Source: Deltaproteobacteria bacterium (lineage in GTDB: Bacteria; Desulfobacterota; Desulfobacteria; Desulfobacterales; UBA5852). From it: 64,000 bases of DNA. Shown piece by piece: positions 53,044 through 61,831 of the stretch. Both the position numbers and the translations under genes were made by a program. A model generated the notes under the pieces. That model was not told the origin of the DNA. It did not search any database and saw only the letters and a list, made by a program, of their open reading frames with translations. Positions within the stretch are counted from its first letter, which is position 1. Each line of letters opens with the position of its first letter. The stretch lies in the NCBI GenBank assembly GCA_020444045.1, contig JAHLLS010000003.1:228707-292706 (forward strand). The letters are read 5' to 3'.

Positions 53044-53601
53044 ATGGAGCTCAAGATTGGAAAATATATGATCCGAGATTGGCGAACACGTGATTCGTCA
53101 TCTATCGTCAAGTATGCGAACAACAAAAATATCTGGGCAAATCTGCGAGACGGTTTTCCTCATCCATACCAACTTTCTGATGCGGAAAATTTTCTGTCAA
53201 ACGTAGCCCGACAAAACCCGAGAACAATTTTCGCCATTGCCAATAATAAAGAAGCCATTGGAAGCATTGGTTTAAGGCTTGGAGAGGATGTTCATCGGTT
53301 TACAGCAGAAATGGGCTATTGGTTGGCAGAGCCGTTTTGGAACAAAGGGATCATGTCAAAAATAGTGATACGGTTTGCTGAATTCGCGTTTGAGAAATTC
53401 GCGCTTAACCGCATATTTGCCGAGCCTTATACAGAGAATACAGCATCAGTGCGTGTATTAGAAAAGGCGGAATTCGTCCTTGAAGGTACACTGAAAGCTA
53501 ATGCCTTTAAGGATGGGAAAGTTTTGGATCAATTTCTCTATTCAAAAATAGGTCACGAAATCAGAAAACCATACGCTGCAAGTCAAATCGTTTTTCGCTA
53601 A
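53044..53601 (+). CDS. GNAT-family N-acetyltransferase (RimJ/RimL type)
   Basis: The 185-residue protein shows the RimJ/L-type GNAT fold: MIRDWRTRDSSSIVKYANN, AIGSIGLRLG, AEMGYWLAEPFWNKGIMSKIVIRFAEFAFEKFALNRIFAEPYTENTASVRVLEKAEF, where the loop WNKGIMSK occupies the acetyl-CoA phosphate-binding position (usual QGxGxA/G). It would acetylate a protein N-terminus or small amine; the target is unknown. Spacing to the next gene is 58 bp. Confidence 0.88.
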   Translation: MELKIGKYMIRDWRTRDSSSIVKYANNKNIWANLRDGFPHPYQLSDAENFLSNVARQNPRTIFAIANNKEAIGSIGLRLGEDVHRFTAEMGYWLAEPFWNKGIMSKIVIRFAEFAFEKFALNRIFAEPYTENTASVRVLEKAEFVLEGTLKANAFKDGKVLDQFLYSKIGHEIRKPYAASQIVFR

Positions 53602-53659
53602 CGCATAGCCTCAGCGGCTAATATAATATGATATTATTCATTTTTATATTTCAGGGGGG

Positions 53660-54148
53660 ATGAAAGTGAAAACACCATTCGAAGCCCATAAGCTAAGTCG
53701 GATTGAAAAAAGAGCCATTGAGGCCTTAGCTGTTGCCCCCGTCATTAAGGCTGTAGCTCAGCTTATCGGTAAGAAAGAGGCTCTTGCCATCTTACAGGAA
53801 GTCAATCAGAAAGAGGCCTTTCAACGCGGACAGCATATGAGATCCAAGGTCGGGCGAACTGGGATCGCTGAACTAGTGGATGAAGTGGCTGGATGGGGAG
53901 AGGGCGGCACATGGGAAATGAAAATTATTGAACGAACCCCTGAAACTTACTATTTCAACGTAACTCGATGCCCATATTATGAAAAATATCGTGAGTTAGG
54001 ACTTGAGGAGTTTGGAGTAGCCATGTCTTGCTGTCGTGACAAACCTTTTGCTAGTGGCTTTCATCCTCAATTGAAGCTCGAACGGTCACAAACCATAATG
54101 GAGGGGGCAGAATATTGCGATTTTCGCTACTCTCTGCATGCAGCCTGA
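53660..54148 (+). CDS. L-2-amino-thiazoline-4-carboxylic acid hydrolase-type protein
   Basis: The 162-residue protein has the family's diagnostic C-terminal block: YYFNVTRCPYYEKYRELGLEE, GVAMSCCRDKPFASGF and EGAEYCDFRYSL. In Pseudomonas the named enzyme opens the thiazoline ring on the route to cysteine, but many family members in Desulfobacterota have no assigned role. Conserved Cys residues in RCPYY and SCCRD are probable active-site or metal ligands. The start is the ATG right after GGGGGG. It is on the same strand as the GNAT gene. Confidence 0.82.
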   Translation: MKVKTPFEAHKLSRIEKRAIEALAVAPVIKAVAQLIGKKEALAILQEVNQKEAFQRGQHMRSKVGRTGIAELVDEVAGWGEGGTWEMKIIERTPETYYFNVTRCPYYEKYRELGLEEFGVAMSCCRDKPFASGFHPQLKLERSQTIMEGAEYCDFRYSLHAA

Positions 54149-54307
54149 CGAAAAAATTTAAGAAAAACCAAAGGCAAAATTGCACGTGTCGATATTGCTT
54201 ATTCTATGTTGAAGCAGCTGACAGGGGACACGTTCCTTCTTCATATCGGCATCATTTCGTATTGGTTGAGATGAATCGTCGTTTCCATCAAGGGAGACAA
54301 AAGCACA

Positions 54308-54535
54308 ATGAACCAGCCCCAAGAACAATCCAATGACCCAAAAGTCCAAATTGCAGCCCATATTGCAGAGTTGTCCAGGCTCCTTGGAATGATACCTTCG
54401 GATGATACGATTCACATCCGTGAACCGCTTACTGAAAACGACATGATATTATCAGATTGGTTCCGTTCGACGCGAACTTCGTTTTTAACATTATCGTTGT
54501 TGATCAGCAAAGAATTGGATATTCAGTTACAATAG
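54308..54535 (+). CDS. Short hypothetical protein before the glycosyltransferase
   Basis: A 75-codon frame (MNQPQEQSNDPKVQIAAHIAELSRLLGMIPSDDTI) without a clear ribosome binding site ends 7 bp before the glycosyltransferase ATG. A helical stretch and a final hydrophobic LSLLISKELDIQL are visible. It may be a remnant of a transposed gene or a real small partner. No family recognised. Confidence 0.3.
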   Translation: MNQPQEQSNDPKVQIAAHIAELSRLLGMIPSDDTIHIREPLTENDMILSDWFRSTRTSFLTLSLLISKELDIQLQ

Positions 54536-54542
54536 AGCACAG

Positions 54543-55955
54543 ATGGGCAAATATCTATTCACGACACTACCCACAAACGATTTGGGCCTTCTCACACAAT
54601 CCATGCCCATCGCCAGAGAACTTTGCGTTCAAGGGCATCAAGTCACCTTTTGCAGCCCGGCCAAGGCTCCGACCAAGTTGATAGCTGATGCCGGGTTCGA
54701 TAACCATTTCCCAAATCAGCCGATATATTATCTCATCTCGGGGGATATGTATATTGGCAGACTTGGCCGGATACTTCTCTCAAAGCATCCGATGCGCGAC
54801 GTCGGGGTAGTCATTTCGTTCATACGACATATGACCAAGCACAGCACAGTCGAAATCTGGGATATCGACCACTTTATGTCCCTGTTGGGGATGGGGATTG
54901 AAGGTTTAGTCCGGGCAAACGTTGACGCCCTGCTGGAGCTTATAGATGCCTATGAACCGGATGCCGTCGTGGACTTTCTCAATCCCTTTGCTTGTATTGC
55001 CGCCAGAGTCCGCAACAAACCGCTGATAACCGTCATTCAGCCGGATATGCACCCGCAGAGCAAGGGCCTCATCTGGTGGAAGGCGCCTCATCGGGAACTT
55101 CCTCCTTCACAAGTACCGGCTACCAATAAGGCACTGGCATTATACCACCTGCCCCCTGTTGAAAAAATGGGCGATCTTTTGATCGGTGACATGACGCTGG
55201 TTTTAGGTTTGCCGGAAACAAATCCTCTTCCGAAGACTGCAAATGTGACCTACATCGGACCGATCCTATGGCAGGCGAAGCAGGACCATCTGCCGGATTG
55301 GATTAATGATCTCGGTAGGGAGCAGCCCATCATCTGGCTGTACCCAGGTAACCTTCAGTATATCAGAGGATCGCGCACTTTCGGCGATTCATCAATCGTC
55401 CTGGAAGCCTGCATTGAAGCCCTGGGAAACCATGCCGTGCAAGTTGTTCTTACCACCGGGCATCACGCCCTCCCCGATCGATTCCTTCCCCTGCCTCCCA
55501 ATTTCCGCCACGCGTCCTACCTCCCTGGTATTACCATGGCGGAAAGAAGTGACCTGCTCATCCACCATGGTGGTTATGGCTCGTGCCAGACCGGGTTGTA
55601 CGCAGGCACACCCGCACTGATCATTCCGACCTATTCCGAGCGTGAGAGCAACGCCCGTCGGATCGCCGCTCAAGGGGCAGGTGACTACATCGTGCCCGAA
55701 TCAGACATCACAGGCAAGATAAAACGGATCTCAGCGCAGGAAGTGTGCTCCAAAGTCTTCAAAATCCTTTCAGAAGATTCATTTGCCCAAAACGCAAAAC
55801 GATTGAGCGAGAGGATGAAAGCCTACGGCGGAGTAACTGAAGCGGCCGGCTTGATTGAGCGATTTGTCAAAGCTTATGAGAGACATCGCGTTCACAAAAC
55901 CATTGCGCATAACAAGGCAAATTCAGCCATCACAGAAAACCGTGCGGCTGATTGA
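54543..55955 (+). CDS. Glycosyltransferase of the UGT/MGT-like GT1 family
   Basis: The 470-residue protein (MGKYLFTTLPTNDLGLLTQSMPIARELCVQGHQVTFCSP) has the GT-B fold of GT1 enzymes: N-terminal acceptor domain and C-terminal nucleotide-sugar domain with PIIWLYPGNLQ, the HHGGYGSCQTGLYAGTPALIIPTYSERESNARRIAAQGAGDYI donor-binding segment, whose HxGxxS..GLxxGxP..IP is the family signature. It would glycosylate a small hydrophobic acceptor such as a macrolide, carotenoid or lipid. It is followed 33 bp later by a methyltransferase gene, hinting at joint tailoring of a small molecule. Confidence 0.87.
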   Translation: MGKYLFTTLPTNDLGLLTQSMPIARELCVQGHQVTFCSPAKAPTKLIADAGFDNHFPNQPIYYLISGDMYIGRLGRILLSKHPMRDVGVVISFIRHMTKHSTVEIWDIDHFMSLLGMGIEGLVRANVDALLELIDAYEPDAVVDFLNPFACIAARVRNKPLITVIQPDMHPQSKGLIWWKAPHRELPPSQVPATNKALALYHLPPVEKMGDLLIGDMTLVLGLPETNPLPKTANVTYIGPILWQAKQDHLPDWINDLGREQPIIWLYPGNLQYIRGSRTFGDSSIVLEACIEALGNHAVQVVLTTGHHALPDRFLPLPPNFRHASYLPGITMAERSDLLIHHGGYGSCQTGLYAGTPALIIPTYSERESNARRIAAQGAGDYIVPESDITGKIKRISAQEVCSKVFKILSEDSFAQNAKRLSERMKAYGGVTEAAGLIERFVKAYERHRVHKTIAHNKANSAITENRAAD

Positions 55956-55988
55956 CGGTAGTTATAGCGCGCACAATAGAGGTGAATA

Positions 55989-56957
55989 ATGAACAATTCA
56001 ATTTTTGATCTTGTGATAGCACCATGGAAAACAGCCGTTCTGCAAACCGCTATCCGATTGAAGATATTTACTCTTTTATCGGATCATCAATTAAGTGCCG
56101 AAGAATTAGCTGCTCAAACCAATACAAATGAAGTCTTTCTTCAGGCTGTTTTAAATGCTCTGGTTTGCATGGGATTATTACGATTTGAGAAAGTTAAATA
56201 CCAGAATTCGCACCTGAGTCGAATCTATTTTATCGAAGGTGAACCTTTTTATGTCGGTGATTTTATACAACTGCTGGCCAATGAATCATCAAAATGGAAC
56301 AAGCTGTTTTCCATGGCAAGTAAAGAAAAGGAAATTTCCTGTGATTCCGTTGAATCAAACAGGACGTTCATAAAAGCGATGCATAATATGGGGATGTTGG
56401 GCGAGGTAGATGCTTTGATTAACAGCGTGAGCCTTTCCACCTGCCAAAACATGGTAGATGCCGGCGGCGGTTCAGGAATCTACTCCATTGCCCTTTGCCA
56501 GAAATATCCTGATTTGAAATCAACGATTTTAGATAGTCATGAAACATTGGGTGTCACCAAAGAATTTGTCTCAAAGCATGACGTAAGGGAGCGCATTGAA
56601 TTGCGGGAATGTGATATTACAATGGACAAACTTGGTGACAGAATCGACGCCGTTCTTTTGTCTGATGTAACTTATGATGTAACTGAAGCAGAAAAGATTT
56701 TGAAAAACGTATGGAACTGCTTACGGACAAGAGGACAATTGATTGTTCGCGGTTATTATTATGACCCTCAACACCCAAACCCGTTATTTGGGGCTTTATT
56801 TATGATTAACCAACTAGTGATTAATTCAGACAGAGAATTAGTAACACTAGCTTCTCTCAAGGCCTTGATTGAAAAAACCAGATATATTATCACAAAAGTA
56901 TCCCCGCTGACAGAGCGGTCTTTTATCATTTTGGCTACAAAATCGGCATGTTCATAA
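55989..56957 (+). CDS. SAM-dependent methyltransferase (family 2 O-methyltransferase-like)
   Basis: The 322-residue protein has an N-terminal winged-helix dimerisation domain (QTAIRLKIFTLLSDHQLSAEELAAQTNTNEVFLQAVLNALVCMGLL) and a Rossmann SAM-binding domain with motif I VDAGGGSGIYSIALCQKYP, the acidic strand end TILDS, and AVLLSDVTYDV. This matches plant-type O-methyltransferases and their bacterial homologues in antibiotic and carotenoid tailoring. AGGTGAATA precedes the ATG. A degenerate integron attC-like site starts six bases after the stop. Confidence 0.87.
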   Translation: MNNSIFDLVIAPWKTAVLQTAIRLKIFTLLSDHQLSAEELAAQTNTNEVFLQAVLNALVCMGLLRFEKVKYQNSHLSRIYFIEGEPFYVGDFIQLLANESSKWNKLFSMASKEKEISCDSVESNRTFIKAMHNMGMLGEVDALINSVSLSTCQNMVDAGGGSGIYSIALCQKYPDLKSTILDSHETLGVTKEFVSKHDVRERIELRECDITMDKLGDRIDAVLLSDVTYDVTEAEKILKNVWNCLRTRGQLIVRGYYYDPQHPNPLFGALFMINQLVINSDRELVTLASLKALIEKTRYIITKVSPLTERSFIILATKSACS

Positions 56958-56962
56958 AATGC

Positions 56963-57050
56963 GGTATAGCCAGTTGGTCAAGCAGACCGCCGGGGCTTCC
57001 GCTTGCAAGTTCGCTCCAACAGCGTCGGCCGCTTAACGAAGCGCTATACC
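56963..57050 (+). other. attC-like site 1 (degenerate, compensated ends)
   Basis: GGTATAGC (56963-56970) and GCTATACC (57043-57050) are perfectly complementary outer ends. Inside lie GTCAAGCAGAC and GTCGGCCGCTTAAC, like the L boxes of integron attC sites. The canonical AAC/GTT is changed to AGC/GCT on both sides, keeping pairing. It lies between the methyltransferase and a small membrane protein gene. Confidence 0.5.
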
Positions 57051-57077
57051 ACTTCATAAGCATTGAAGCGAAAAATA

Positions 57078-57257
57078 ATGAGTGATTTAAGCAACAAATC
57101 AGATAAGACTACATGGGCAGTAGGGGGAGGTGTCCTAATAGGTCTTGGTGTTGGATTTTTCTTACTGCATCAATCCTCCTTATATTTTGTTGGCAGTTTG
57201 ATAGCAGGATCAGGCGTTGGCTTATTAGCGGCGGCCATACTTTCCAAATTTAAATAA
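57078..57257 (+). CDS. Small membrane protein (59 aa)
   Basis: The product (MSDLSNKSDKTTWAVGGGVLIGLGVGFFLLHQSS...) has two hydrophobic, glycine-rich helices (TTWAVGGGVLIGLGVGFFLL and LYFVGSLIAGSGVGLLAAAIL). The ATG at 57078 lies just after attC-like site 1, as a cassette gene would. Function unknown. Confidence 0.6.
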   Translation: MSDLSNKSDKTTWAVGGGVLIGLGVGFFLLHQSSLYFVGSLIAGSGVGLLAAAILSKFK

Positions 57258-57546
57258 TTCACTGCGCCTCCTGTTAGTTTATGGGCATTGGAATGGCTCG
57301 TATGCGAGAAGGGCTATCACGCTTAAATGACCTTAAAGCAAATGGCCAGCAAGCCGCTGCAGCGGACGGCTATTCTCAGCACCGGCGTCAAGGGATTTAT
57401 AGGGGAAATAAGGAGGGCACCGTCCGTACCCTCTTAGCCTTCCTTGTCGCCATCAATGACCTTGTGCCCTGAAACACCTCAGAAACATTGTCGATTCTCC
57501 TGGAGATAGCATCCCTCCCAATCCTTATTACACAAATGGAGGCGAT

Positions 57547-58305
57547 ATGCGCTTGGATTGGACAAATCGCAGGATTTCATCACGCTGTCTTTTAATGAAT
57601 CTTCTCTCCGTCTTCTTTTCCACAATGATATTAATGGGATGCTCATATGAATCACAGAAACCGCAATATGAGATCTTTCCTCCTGCTGGTGGTAAAGGCG
57701 CTATTGTTTTAGTCGTATCCGGCTACGCAGGTAAGGACTATTTCCGCAGCTTCAGTTCAAAACTGGCAGAGCTTGGGTATTATACACTGCTAATGGATGG
57801 GAAGGATTTAATCGATCCTGGAAGGATGGGTCAAATTATACCTGGTGCAGAAAACTTGCAGAATGCTATTGCTGCGGCGAAGTCTTCGTCTCAAGCTACT
57901 CCCGGCAAAGTAGCCATGGTCGGTTTTTCAATCGGAGGTGCGGGAGTGCTGAGATACGGTGCTAATTTGAAGGATCAGGTGTCTGCCGTGGTAGCCTATT
58001 ATCCCGCTATTACGACGACGGGATGGAACATGAAAACCTTAGCCGCAGGACTTCAAACGCCTGTCCTGTTGCTCGCCGGCGGGCAAGACCATTACGAAAA
58101 CTGCTGTTTGATCGAGTCCATGCGAGAGCTGGCCGAGGCTCCGAAAACAGTTTTATTTGAGTATGTTGAGTATCCTGATGCCGGACACTGTTTCAATCTC
58201 GACATTAACGTCCCGCTATTCACTTACCGTCCAAAGGACGCTGCCAATGCATGGGATAGAACAGCAGCATTCTTGAAGCGCCTTCACCCTCCAAAAGGCA
58301 AATGA
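57547..58305 (+). CDS. Dienelactone hydrolase-type lipoprotein
   Basis: The 252-residue protein has a signal with a lipobox-like segment (MILMGCSYES). Its alpha/beta hydrolase domain shows IVLVVSGYAGKDY, nucleophile Ser128 in VGFSIGGAGVL, acid Asp181 in AGGQDHYENC and His214 in PDAGHCFN. This is the dienelactone hydrolase pattern, with Ser in place of Cys at the nucleophile. It probably hydrolyses an ester or lactone at the envelope. GGAGG is seven bases upstream of the ATG. A truncated flavodoxin gene follows 28 bp later. Confidence 0.83.
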   Translation: MRLDWTNRRISSRCLLMNLLSVFFSTMILMGCSYESQKPQYEIFPPAGGKGAIVLVVSGYAGKDYFRSFSSKLAELGYYTLLMDGKDLIDPGRMGQIIPGAENLQNAIAAAKSSSQATPGKVAMVGFSIGGAGVLRYGANLKDQVSAVVAYYPAITTTGWNMKTLAAGLQTPVLLLAGGQDHYENCCLIESMRELAEAPKTVLFEYVEYPDAGHCFNLDINVPLFTYRPKDAANAWDRTAAFLKRLHPPKGK

Positions 58306-58332
58306 AAAATAGAGTATCAAAGGGAGGTTCGA

Positions 58333-58503
58333 ATGAGGAAGGTATTGGGCCTCAATTCAAGTGCACGATCAGGGGGTGAGAGTAAAACCGATTTGATGCT
58401 CACTCACCTTGTTAATGGAATGAAAGAGGCAGGCGCCAATGCCGAGACGGTCAATCTACGAGAGAAAAATATAAAAAATTGTGTGGGATGCTTTTCAAAA
58501 TAA
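58333..58503 (+). pseudogene. Truncated flavodoxin/FMN-reductase gene (paralogue of 32267)
   Basis: From an ATG with AGGGAGG upstream, 56 codons read MRKVLGLNSSARSGGESKTD, then NLREKNIKNCVGCFSK and stop. They align residue by residue with the start of the flavoprotein at 32267 (MKVLALNSSPRTVSQSKTE... IKNCIGCFT). The remaining ~85% is missing. An imperfect hairpin (GCTTTTACAACGAAG with CTTCGCTGTAAAGC, 58516-58556) lies just after the break. Confidence 0.75.
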
Positions 58504-58584
58504 TTACACAACAAGGCTTTTACAACGAAGGGCAAAAAGACGCTTCGCTGTAAAGCAGAATTGGCGTACCTCGAACTCCGCCAG

Positions 58585-59853
58585 ATGGACGCGATTCGGA
58601 GGGCTACTGTTGTTATGATCGTTGTCTTTGCTGACAAACAGGCTGAAGAAAGTGCAGCATGCGATCTGACGCAAGTATCCGGGCGTAAGGTAGAGTTCGA
58701 CTATCTACGCTCATTTGTAATTACTCTCGTACTTTTCGTTCATGCGGCTTTAGCATACACCACAGCTGCTTTCATCAATTTCGAGAATCCGATGGCGAGC
58801 TCCAATCCGGTCGTAAACGAGCAGCGCTGGATCGGATTTGATCTGGTTGTGGCCTTGAACGAAACGTTTTTGATGCCGCTGCTGTTTTTTGTCTCCGGCA
58901 TGTTTGTCTGGCAGAGTCTGGAAAAGAAGGGGGCCTGGAAATACTTAAATGAGCGCCTGAAAAGGCTCGGCCTTCCCTTCGTTTTCGGCGTTTTGTTCCT
59001 GGTTCCCCTGGCCTACTACCCGGCGCAACTCCAGGTGGGGCTGATGACCGAAAGGGACACCAGCTATGGCCTATTTTGGCTCGGTATGGTCCGATCCGGC
59101 TTTGGGACGGCCGGCCCCCTGTGGTTCCTGTGGCTGCTACTGGCATTCAACTGCCTGGCTGGCCTGCTGTACCGGGTAGCGTCGCGTCCTGGCGGTTTGG
59201 TCAGAGCCCCATTGGAAATCATCCCCGCCCGCCCGGTAGCCTTTTTGGGGGTGCTGCTCGGCATCTCGATGATGGCGTACCCGCCTGTCGCTATTCTATT
59301 CGGACCGCTGAAGTGGATCGGGATCGGGCCTTTTCATGCGCAGGCGGGCCGGATATTGCTCTACCTGGTGTACTTCCTTGGGGGTACTGCGGTCGGTGCA
59401 ACCGGCATTGACCGCAGTGTCTATAAAACTAATGGGGCGCTCGCAAAGCGCTGGTGGGGGTGGGTAGCTGCAGGGCTGATGTCTTTTACCGTGTTTATCA
59501 TGATGATCGTGGTTGTAACACCCATGGAGCGAACTCTTATTAGCGAGATTGCCTTCGTGATCTGCTGCTGGGCCATGGTTTCCGGAATGATAGGCCTCTT
59601 TCTACGGTTTGCAAAGCGACGCGTGCGTATTTGCGACAGTCTGAGTGAAAACTCATACGGCATCTATATCGTTCACTATGTCGTTATTACCTGGCTTCAG
59701 TACCTGTTGCTGGAAAACGGACTTTCCCCCCTCATCAAAGTAGCGTTGGTATTTTCAGGCACATTGACGCTTAGCTGGGTGTCAGTGGCAGCCATCCGGC
59801 GCATTCCTGCGGTAGCGAAGGTCATCTATGCCGGATATAGTCAAGGCAAATAA
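58585..59853 (+). CDS. Acyltransferase 3-family membrane protein
   Basis: The family-like part begins at VEFDYLRSFVITLVLFVHAALAY, with Arg in YLRS and His in VHAAL as in acyltransferase 3 proteins; about ten TM helices follow (LMPLLFFVSGMFVWQSL, GPLWFLWLLLAFNCLAGLL, SYGIYIVHYVVITWLQ). It acylates sugars or glucans at the membrane, as OpgC/MdoC and OafA do. The N-terminal ~40 residues (MDAIRRATVVMIVVFADKQAEES) are not family-like; the true start may lie further in, and the region just upstream contains a hairpin and gene remnant, so this end may be the product of a recombination. Confidence 0.83.
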   Translation: MDAIRRATVVMIVVFADKQAEESAACDLTQVSGRKVEFDYLRSFVITLVLFVHAALAYTTAAFINFENPMASSNPVVNEQRWIGFDLVVALNETFLMPLLFFVSGMFVWQSLEKKGAWKYLNERLKRLGLPFVFGVLFLVPLAYYPAQLQVGLMTERDTSYGLFWLGMVRSGFGTAGPLWFLWLLLAFNCLAGLLYRVASRPGGLVRAPLEIIPARPVAFLGVLLGISMMAYPPVAILFGPLKWIGIGPFHAQAGRILLYLVYFLGGTAVGATGIDRSVYKTNGALAKRWWGWVAAGLMSFTVFIMMIVVVTPMERTLISEIAFVICCWAMVSGMIGLFLRFAKRRVRICDSLSENSYGIYIVHYVVITWLQYLLLENGLSPLIKVALVFSGTLTLSWVSVAAIRRIPAVAKVIYAGYSQGK

Positions 59854-59963
59854 AGATAAAAGGGTAATAGAGCCGTCCGAAACAGACGCTCCGCCGGGCA
59901 GCAAATCGGCTGCGCATACTCAATTCTCGTGAACTTGATTGTTGGGCAATAGCCGGAGGGACC

Positions 59964-60779
59964 ATGAAAAGCGTGATTGTGGCAAATCTTAAACCGGAGT
60001 TCGAGCCGGTGGCCGTTGTTTGGAGCAATACCCTTCCTGATGATGCCCTTCAGTTCAGAGAGGGCAAGTTCGGCTGCATTCTTTATCTCTTTGCTGAGGC
60101 CGCCCGACGCGGGAAAGTTGCCGGGGGCAACAGAGAGACCATTACGTGTAATGGCGGGCGTGCCGCCTTAGGGTTGGGTGTCGATTTTGACGCCTCGGAT
60201 GAACGACTGGATCGCTTCGCTGCTGTATTCAGCAAAGGGCTCAAGTCGACTGAAAATCCTGCAAGATACAGGGCAATAATCGAAGCGGCACCCAAAAACT
60301 GGAAGGCATTGTTTGAATTGGGCGAGCGGAGGCATTGTCGTGCGGCGTTGGCAAGAGAGTGGATTCTTGAAGGATTGCCCCGCTATGATATTCCTTGCGA
60401 GTATGTCTTTTTCAAGCCTTTTAGACACACTGATGATAGCGACAATATCCGCGCCATTATTTTTCCGGTAAATCCGGTTGAACTTTCAGGTCTGGTAACG
60501 CTTGCAGGATCAGTCATGCAAGGAACAGACTCTGTCAGAGTACCCCAGGGTGCATGTTGTAACAGCATTGCCGCTTTTGCTTATGCCGAGGCTGAATCGG
60601 AAGCACCTCGAGCTGTGCTGGGAATGCTGGGGGTCGAGGGTAGAGGCGTTATGCGTAAACGTTTCCGGGACGATATTCTAACACTCACCCTTCCTTGGCC
60701 ACTCTTTCTGAGGATGGAGCAGGAGGCGGATGATTGCATTTTTCAGATTCCGTCTTGGAAGAAATTCATTAAGCATTGA
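59964..60779 (+). CDS. DUF169 protein
   Basis: The 271-residue protein shows DUF169 features: FEPVAVVWSNTLPDDALQFREGKFGCILYLFAEAARRGKVA, CNGGRAALGLG, and the later VEYVFFKPF-like and LVTLAGSVMQG, VPQGACCNSIAAFAYAEAES segments with conserved Cys residues. The family is common in methanogens and Desulfobacterota; its function is unknown, and the Cys pattern suggests a metal or cofactor site. GGAGGGACC precedes the ATG. An attC-like site follows 18 bp after its stop. Confidence 0.85.
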   Translation: MKSVIVANLKPEFEPVAVVWSNTLPDDALQFREGKFGCILYLFAEAARRGKVAGGNRETITCNGGRAALGLGVDFDASDERLDRFAAVFSKGLKSTENPARYRAIIEAAPKNWKALFELGERRHCRAALAREWILEGLPRYDIPCEYVFFKPFRHTDDSDNIRAIIFPVNPVELSGLVTLAGSVMQGTDSVRVPQGACCNSIAAFAYAEAESEAPRAVLGMLGVEGRGVMRKRFRDDILTLTLPWPLFLRMEQEADDCIFQIPSWKKFIKH

Positions 60780-60797
60780 TATCAACTTTATTGGTTA

Positions 60798-60855
60798 GCC
60801 CAACCCGTAAATTCAGCGGACGCAAAAAGTCGCAGCGCTCATTAAGTCGTTATGC
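60798..60855 (+). other. attC-like site 2
   Basis: It starts with GCCCAAC (60798-60804, matches RYYYAAC) and ends with GTTATGC (60849-60855, matching GTTRRRY except for one base). Inside, ATTCAGCGGACGC and GTCGCAGCGCTCATTAA resemble the stem and L boxes of aadA-type attC sites. Its length (58 bp) is normal for attC. Confidence 0.65.
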
Positions 60856-61003
60856 TGCATCCATAGTGTGTGACAATTATTTCCTAATTAACCATAATCC
60901 ATTCTAAAATATGCTTTGTTAAGAATATTTAGTTGACATGGAAACCTTTATTGGATAATAGTTGATGCGGAAACTAAATATTAGCCCTGAATCGTGGCAA
61001 TGA

Positions 61004-61483
61004 ATGAATAATAATAACTATAAGATAGACAATTGTGCCAGAAAAACACCGGTGGCTCCTGAGAATAAGACACAAATCGTCCAATTGTTATTAAAAAATG
61101 GCCTGTTTCTTCAAAGAGAAGTGAACCAGGTTTTCCGGCGCTTTGGTCTTAAACAACAACAATTCAGTGTATTAGATGGAATTGTGTGGCATGGACCGAT
61201 TAATCAAAAAGAATTAGGTGAAACGCTACTCTTTGAAAAATCGAACATATCAAAAATTGTTAGAATTCTGACGGAAAAAAAAATGATCAATGTCGTGACG
61301 AACCCGATAGACCGGCGTCTGACCCTTCTCTCCGAAACGCCCAGTGGTTTTTCAGTTTGGAAGGGCTGTATGCAGGCTTTAAATGAATCAAGTGAAATAT
61401 TTTTTTCTCAGCTGTCAGAAAACGAGATATCCCAAGCGATTAAATTGCTGAAGAAGATCCAAAAGTCATTTAAAACCAAATAA
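61004..61483 (+). CDS. MarR-family transcriptional regulator
   Basis: The 159-residue protein has a MarR winged helix: QFSVLDGIVWHGPINQKELGETLLFEKSNISKIVRILTEKKMINVVTNPIDRRLTLLSETPSG, with the wing carrying NPIDRR(L), where DxR is the family signature. C- and N-terminal helices form the dimer interface. It is a ligand-responsive repressor or activator; its target is unknown. The small zinc-ribbon gene follows on the same strand. AT-rich. Confidence 0.88.
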   Translation: MNNNNYKIDNCARKTPVAPENKTQIVQLLLKNGLFLQREVNQVFRRFGLKQQQFSVLDGIVWHGPINQKELGETLLFEKSNISKIVRILTEKKMINVVTNPIDRRLTLLSETPSGFSVWKGCMQALNESSEIFFSQLSENEISQAIKLLKKIQKSFKTK

Positions 61484-61527
61484 ATGCAAATTATAAAATA
61501 TATTTAATGCGACAGGAGGATTATGGT

Positions 61528-61788
61528 TTGAGAAAATGTAATGGAAATAACACTCAAGAATGGGGGCCTGATGCAATTTTTGATTTAGAATGTAAAAATT
61601 GCGGAAATGTAGTTGAATTTTTCAAAGATGACATAACCAGAAACTGTTCAGAATGTGGTAAAAAGGTTATTAATGATCGAGGTGATTACGGTTGCGGTCA
61701 GTGGTGTTCATCCTCGTCATCTCATATAAGAAATTTCTGCTCCAAATATAGAAAATCAAAAGATCGCTATATCGGTCATGTTATCTAA
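61528..61788 (+). CDS. Small zinc-ribbon protein
   Basis: I choose the TTG at 61528 because AGGAGGA lies eight bases upstream; an earlier ATG at 61507 overlaps that ribosome binding site. The product (MRKCNGNNTQEWGPDAIFDLECKNC) has Cys pairs CKNC and CSEC, spaced like a zinc ribbon, and a further CGQWC. Similar small proteins with GPDA.FDL.C..CG and GCGQWC occur in Desulfobacterota and often sit beside HD-domain proteins. Role unknown. An attC-like site follows 43 bp downstream. Confidence 0.7.
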   Translation: MRKCNGNNTQEWGPDAIFDLECKNCGNVVEFFKDDITRNCSECGKKVINDRGDYGCGQWCSSSSSHIRNFCSKYRKSKDRYIGHVI

Positions 61789-61831
61789 TAAAATTATAGC
61801 GAATGGGAATCAGTATTACAAAAATTAAACA

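Noticed and set aside
57281..57472. 63-codon plus-strand frame before the dienelactone hydrolase
   Set aside because: No ribosome binding site, basic low-complexity composition and no similarity recognised.
59853..59960. GTTGGGC near 59941 as the right end of a further attC site
   Set aside because: No matching left-end AAC box was found within 120 bp upstream, and the internal sequence does not pair convincingly.
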